Below, one piece after another: positions 61,515-64,000 of a stretch of DNA of 64,000 bases. The number at the start of each line of letters is the position of its first letter. The stretch's first letter is position 1. The notes under the pieces were generated by a model. It was not told the origin of the DNA. It saw nothing but the letters and a program-made list of their open reading frames with translations, and did no database searches. The position numbers and the translations under genes were made by a program. The stretch is from Lysobacter arenosi (GTDB taxonomy: Bacteria; Pseudomonadota; Gammaproteobacteria; Xanthomonadales; Xanthomonadaceae): assembly GCF_016613475.2 (NCBI RefSeq), contig NZ_CP071517.1:2418001-2482000 (forward strand). Reading direction: 5' to 3'.

Positions 61515-62003
61515 TCAGTTCGGCGCCAGTTCGATGTAGTAGTGCGCGACCTTCGCCGTCGAGAACGACGACTCCTGGTACACCGCCATCCCGCCGGCCG
61601 GCAGGAAGACCGTGCGCCATGCCGACACCGGCTCTGCCGGCGCCATGGCCTGGTCCAGGAAAGCGGTGCGCGCACGCACGGTCATGCCCGCGCCGGTGCA
61701 GTTGGCGAGGCGGGCATTCACCTGCACGGTGCCGCCTTGCGTGTTCTGCGTGCTCAGTTGCTGGACGATCACGCTGCGATAAAGGCCCGCATCGCTCATC
61801 AGCACTGCGTCGGCAGGGATGTCCGCGACCGACCCATAGGCCATGGAGGTCAATGCCGGGCCGCCGGTCAGCGCGTTGGCCTTGAGGGCCTTGTAGTCGC
61901 ACTTGAGCAGTGCCTGCGGGCGGGCGTTGGGCGTGGTGGAACAGCCACTGAGGCTCAGCGCGAGCACGGCGGCGGAGCACAGCAGGGAAGCGGTGGGTTT
62001 CAT
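61515..62003 (-). CDS. DUF1425 (YcfL-like) lipoprotein
   Basis: A 162-residue lipoprotein. The lipobox LSGC has Cys at residue 21. The DUF1425 core is a beta-sandwich-like domain with LYRSVIVQQLSTQNTQGGTVQVNARLAN and a YxESSFSTAKVAHYYIELA end. In E. coli ycfL lies directly beside lpoB (ycfM), the activator of PBP1B; the same neighbours occur here. The upstream frame to 62183 is rejected because ATG 62003 opens the lipoprotein signal. Confidence 0.8.
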   Translation of the reverse strand: MKPTASLLCSAAVLALSLSGCSTTPNARPQALLKCDYKALKANALTGGPALTSMAYGSVADIPADAVLMSDAGLYRSVIVQQLSTQNTQGGTVQVNARLANCTGAGMTVRARTAFLDQAMAPAEPVSAWRTVFLPAGGMAVYQESSFSTAKVAHYYIELAPN

Positions 62004-62125
62004 GGGATCGAGTTCCTTTGGAGGTTTGTCGAGTGCGGAACCGGCGGGCACGCAGGTGCCATGCGATGGCCGGCAATCGCCGGCGGCGCGTGCGTGATGC
62101 GTGGCGGGTCCCTTGCAGGCTTGGG

Positions 62126-62779
62126 TCAGCGGTAGACCACGTCGTCGGCGGCGGCACGCTCGAACTCGTACATGCCCGTCCAAACGACCGCACCGGTTTC
62201 CGCATCCACCAGTTCGAAGGCGATCTGGTTGTAGCGCTGCACCACGCCACTGCGCGGGTCGCGGGCATCCTGGGTCATGATCGCGCCGGCCAGGAAGTAG
62301 TCGACGCCAGCCTGGGCACCGGTCATGCCGGTGGTACCCACGTCGGTGACGCCCTCGCGCTTGAGCTCGCGCTGCTTGGCCACCATGCCGGCGTAGCGCT
62401 GGCCGATGAAGGTCATGCGGCCCTGCGAGGCACGGTTGAGCTCGGTCATCAGGCGCTGGGTGATCATGCGCCGATTGATGATCTGCGAGCCCTCGTTATG
62501 GAACTCCTGCTCGTCGACCAGGATCCGCGGCGGCTTGCTGAGTCCGTTGAGGAACCCGCTCGCGAACAGGTCGCGCGCCATCTGGTTGGTCATCGATTGG
62601 ATGTCGTGGGCTTCAATGCCCACGCCGGTGACCAGCCCCTTCTGCGACGGGTCCAGCTCGCGCGTCTGGACGCCGTTGCGGTTCTCCAGCTTGCGTTCCC
62701 GCGCCGCGGCGTCCGCACCGGCCAACAACAATGCCGCAACCGCCAGCCACAGGCTGGCCCGAATGAATTTAGTGCTCAA
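62126..62779 (-). CDS. LpoB-like penicillin-binding-protein activator homologue
   Basis: A 217-residue exported protein with an LpoB/CsgG-type core: GIEAHDIQSMTNQMARDLFASGFL, QIINRRMITQRLMTELNRAS, FIGQRYAGMV, ADYFLAG-like GVDYFLAGAIMTQDAR and FELVDAETGAVVWTGMYEF. LpoB proteins switch on outer-membrane-anchored peptidoglycan synthesis. This one has a plain signal peptide (ending near ADAAA) and no lipobox Cys, so it is probably a soluble periplasmic form, unlike E. coli LpoB. It begins the operon that runs leftward to 58409. Confidence 0.75.
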   Translation of the reverse strand: MSTKFIRASLWLAVAALLLAGADAAARERKLENRNGVQTRELDPSQKGLVTGVGIEAHDIQSMTNQMARDLFASGFLNGLSKPPRILVDEQEFHNEGSQIINRRMITQRLMTELNRASQGRMTFIGQRYAGMVAKQRELKREGVTDVGTTGMTGAQAGVDYFLAGAIMTQDARDPRSGVVQRYNQIAFELVDAETGAVVWTGMYEFERAAADDVVYR

Positions 62780-63064
62780 GATTCCCCCTGATTCATGACC
62801 CGTCCGGCAGTCATTGCGATATCACGCAACTGACCGGGTGGCGCTGCCTCCCCACGCGGGCAGCGCTGAAGTGGATCACGCAAGCAGGTGGGAGTCGCTT
62901 CCGAAGTACTGAAAACTTCTGAAAAGTTATGAACTCCGGGGTATGCGCCGCGATTATGCGACGTGCAAGTGCAAACGTTGCCGCAGAGCGTCAGGCATCG
63001 GGCTGCGATCGCGGGACTTACTCATGGCGAGCCCGCGTTACCCACCCAGGATCGTCATTCCGAT
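62780..63064. other. 285-bp upstream region of the LpoB-like operon
   Basis: No gene was recognised. It should carry the promoter for the leftward operon and the end of the retropepsin-like gene's transcript. Its AT-richer part (about 62899-62935) contains AAAACTTCTGAAAAGTTATG, a plausible promoter area, but no definite -35/-10 pair is claimed. Confidence 0.4.
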
Positions 63065-64000
63065 TCAGTGCCCGGGAGCACGCGCGACGACCACCTGCCG
63101 GCGCCGAGGCTCGAGGATGATGCGTTCGCGAGCGTAGTCGAAAACCACGTTGAATCGCGCCAGGAAACGGGCGCCGAGACGGCCGTTCTGTCCGGCGGCG
63201 ATTACCTCCCGGCCGGTGGCGTACTCGACCGGCGTGGTGATGGCGGCGCCGGCAAGACCGAGGTGAACGGGTGCACCTGTCGTGTAGGTGGCGCGACCGC
63301 CCACGAAGCACGCCTCACGCCCGCGTCCGCCGGGCGGCGCTTTGATGGCCGGGCTCGACCCCGGAAACAGCGTCATATTGATGCCCGCGCCACTGTCGAC
63401 ATGCAGGCGGGCTCGATAGGGAGCGCCCGTTGACGGAGCAACCCTGGCGTCGATGAAAGGCTGGCGGCCGGCGATTTCCGCGGACACGATCCGGCCGCTG
63501 CCGGTGTAGTGATAGGTGTCCGGATCGTGAAGCGTGACTGTTCCCTTGTCGCGGTTCACCTCCACCGTGAAGCGGCGGAACAGGGCGTGGCCGATCACAC
63601 CGTTGAACGGCGCCATTCTCTGCTGTTCGCCCCTGCAGTCGAGGCTCTCGGCCGGGATGGCAAGCGCTGTCTGGTTCTCCAGCACCACGCCGCCAAAGTC
63701 GATAGCCAGCCCGTCCTGCCTGGCGCCGACGGGTGCAGCAAGGTCGTCGGGCGCGCCCAGGCGGCGCACGCCACGCATGTCGAGGTCGAGATGCGTCGTG
63801 CGCTGATCCGCGATAAGCGCCACGACCGAGGCGCCGGTGTCGAGCACGAAGTCGATGGAAGCGCGGCCGTTGACGCGCGCCGGTAACAGCACCCAGCCGT
63901 CGACGTCCTTGTAAGGCAAGGTGAGGGGCAACGGCTTCGTCACTTCAGCCGCCGTGCCGTTGTTGGCGAGGTAGAGGCGCGCAAGCTCCACCTGGGTGCA
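63065..64000 (-). CDS. Retropepsin-like aspartyl protease domain protein (partial)
   Basis: At least 308 residues; the reading frame runs open to the window edge, so the N-terminus is missing (an apparent GTG start at 63991 is probably internal). Two aspartyl-protease-type lobes are visible: first VLDTGASVVAL with a DTG triad, then HVDSGAGINM, where DSG replaces DTG, followed by GRLGARFLARFNVVFDY-like strands. Two DTG/DSG half-sites in one chain suggest a pepsin-like or internally paired retropepsin fold. A Cys just at the edge (CTQVELARLYL) may be a lipobox. Likely a periplasmic protein. Confidence 0.7.
   Translation of the reverse strand, partial: CTQVELARLYLANNGTAAEVTKPLPLTLPYKDVDGWVLLPARVNGRASIDFVLDTGASVVALIADQRTTHLDLDMRGVRRLGAPDDLAAPVGARQDGLAIDFGGVVLENQTALAIPAESLDCRGEQQRMAPFNGVIGHALFRRFTVEVNRDKGTVTLHDPDTYHYTGSGRIVSAEIAGRQPFIDARVAPSTGAPYRARLHVDSGAGINMTLFPGSSPAIKAPPGGRGREACFVGGRATYTTGAPVHLGLAGAAITTPVEYATGREVIAAGQNGRLGARFLARFNVVFDYARERIILEPRRRQVVVARAPGH

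Noticed and set aside
60673..62268. A 531-codon frame fused upstream of the CsgG/LpoB-like gene
   Set aside because: Its N-terminal half overlaps the DUF1425 lipoprotein gene in another frame; ATG 61500 starts a signal peptide.
1..64000. tRNA, rRNA, CRISPR arrays, insertion sequences or prophage genes
   Set aside because: None was recognised: no cloverleaf, regularly spaced direct-repeat array, transposase motif or phage structural gene was found by reading. A dedicated scan (tRNAscan-SE, Infernal, ISEScan) would be needed to exclude them fully.

Overview
The window is GC-rich, gene-dense bacterial chromosome with little intergenic space and many start/stop overlaps. The gene set (complete pgaABCD operon, cyclic beta-1,2-glucan synthase, NodT-type efflux outer-membrane protein, TonB-dependent receptor, many sensor kinases, integron attC sites of the kind found in Xanthomonadales chromosomes) suggests a gammaproteobacterium of the Xanthomonadales/Lysobacterales (Lysobacter, Luteimonas or Pseudoxanthomonas-like). 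That placement is inference from gene content, not from a marker gene; no rRNA or tRNA was seen.

Layout. 0-4 kb: receiver-only response regulator, then an export operon (DUF3302 membrane protein, HlyD-type fusion protein, NodT-type outer-membrane lipoprotein, small membrane protein). 4-8 kb: lipoprotein, a LysR regulator divergent from a lipocalin-like gene, a tautomerase-family gene and a secreted beta-propeller. 8-20 kb: FAD protein, two soluble sensor kinases (one hybrid), a frameshifted DUF72 gene, large catalase KatE, a glycine-zipper protein with an internal duplication, a cardiolipin-synthase-like phospholipase D and an inorganic pyrophosphatase. 19.7-21.4 kb: peptidoglycan enzymes (M23 peptidase, L,D-transpeptidase). 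21.6-23.6 kb: a divergent pair (2-oxoglutarate oxygenase and TylF-like methyltransferase). 23.8-32.5 kb: a cyclic beta-1,2-glucan synthase interrupted by three single-base frameshifts, followed by a translationally coupled small ORF. 32.8-37.4 kb: aldehyde dehydrogenase/epimerase operon and a LytS/LytTR two-component pair. 38.2-43.8 kb: pgaABCD, the export and synthesis machinery for poly-beta-1,6-N-acetylglucosamine biofilm polysaccharide. 44-52.9 kb: a DUF2306 membrane protein, two secreted amidohydrolases, a GFA-family zinc protein, and a TonB receptor/response regulator/histidine kinase operon.

53.4-54.5 kb is the most unusual part. Three 60-bp attC recombination sites flank two short, lower-GC minus-strand ORFs whose starts and stops lie 3-13 nt from the recombination boxes. 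This is a small integron cassette array without an integrase in view (a CALIN). It is bordered by palindromic repeat elements and a terminator. 54.7-64 kb: an HD-domain protein, a secreted isochorismatase-family protein, a large YtcJ-type amidohydrolase, a five-gene envelope operon containing LpoB-like, YcfL-like (DUF1425) and COG3014-like proteins, and a retropepsin-like protein cut by the window end.

Common theme: envelope and surface biology (two polysaccharide systems, peptidoglycan remodelling, export, outer-membrane uptake) with dense two-component signalling. Four single-base frameshifts sit in otherwise well-preserved genes (one DUF72, three glucan synthase), so either gene decay or assembly error must be considered when reading those loci.
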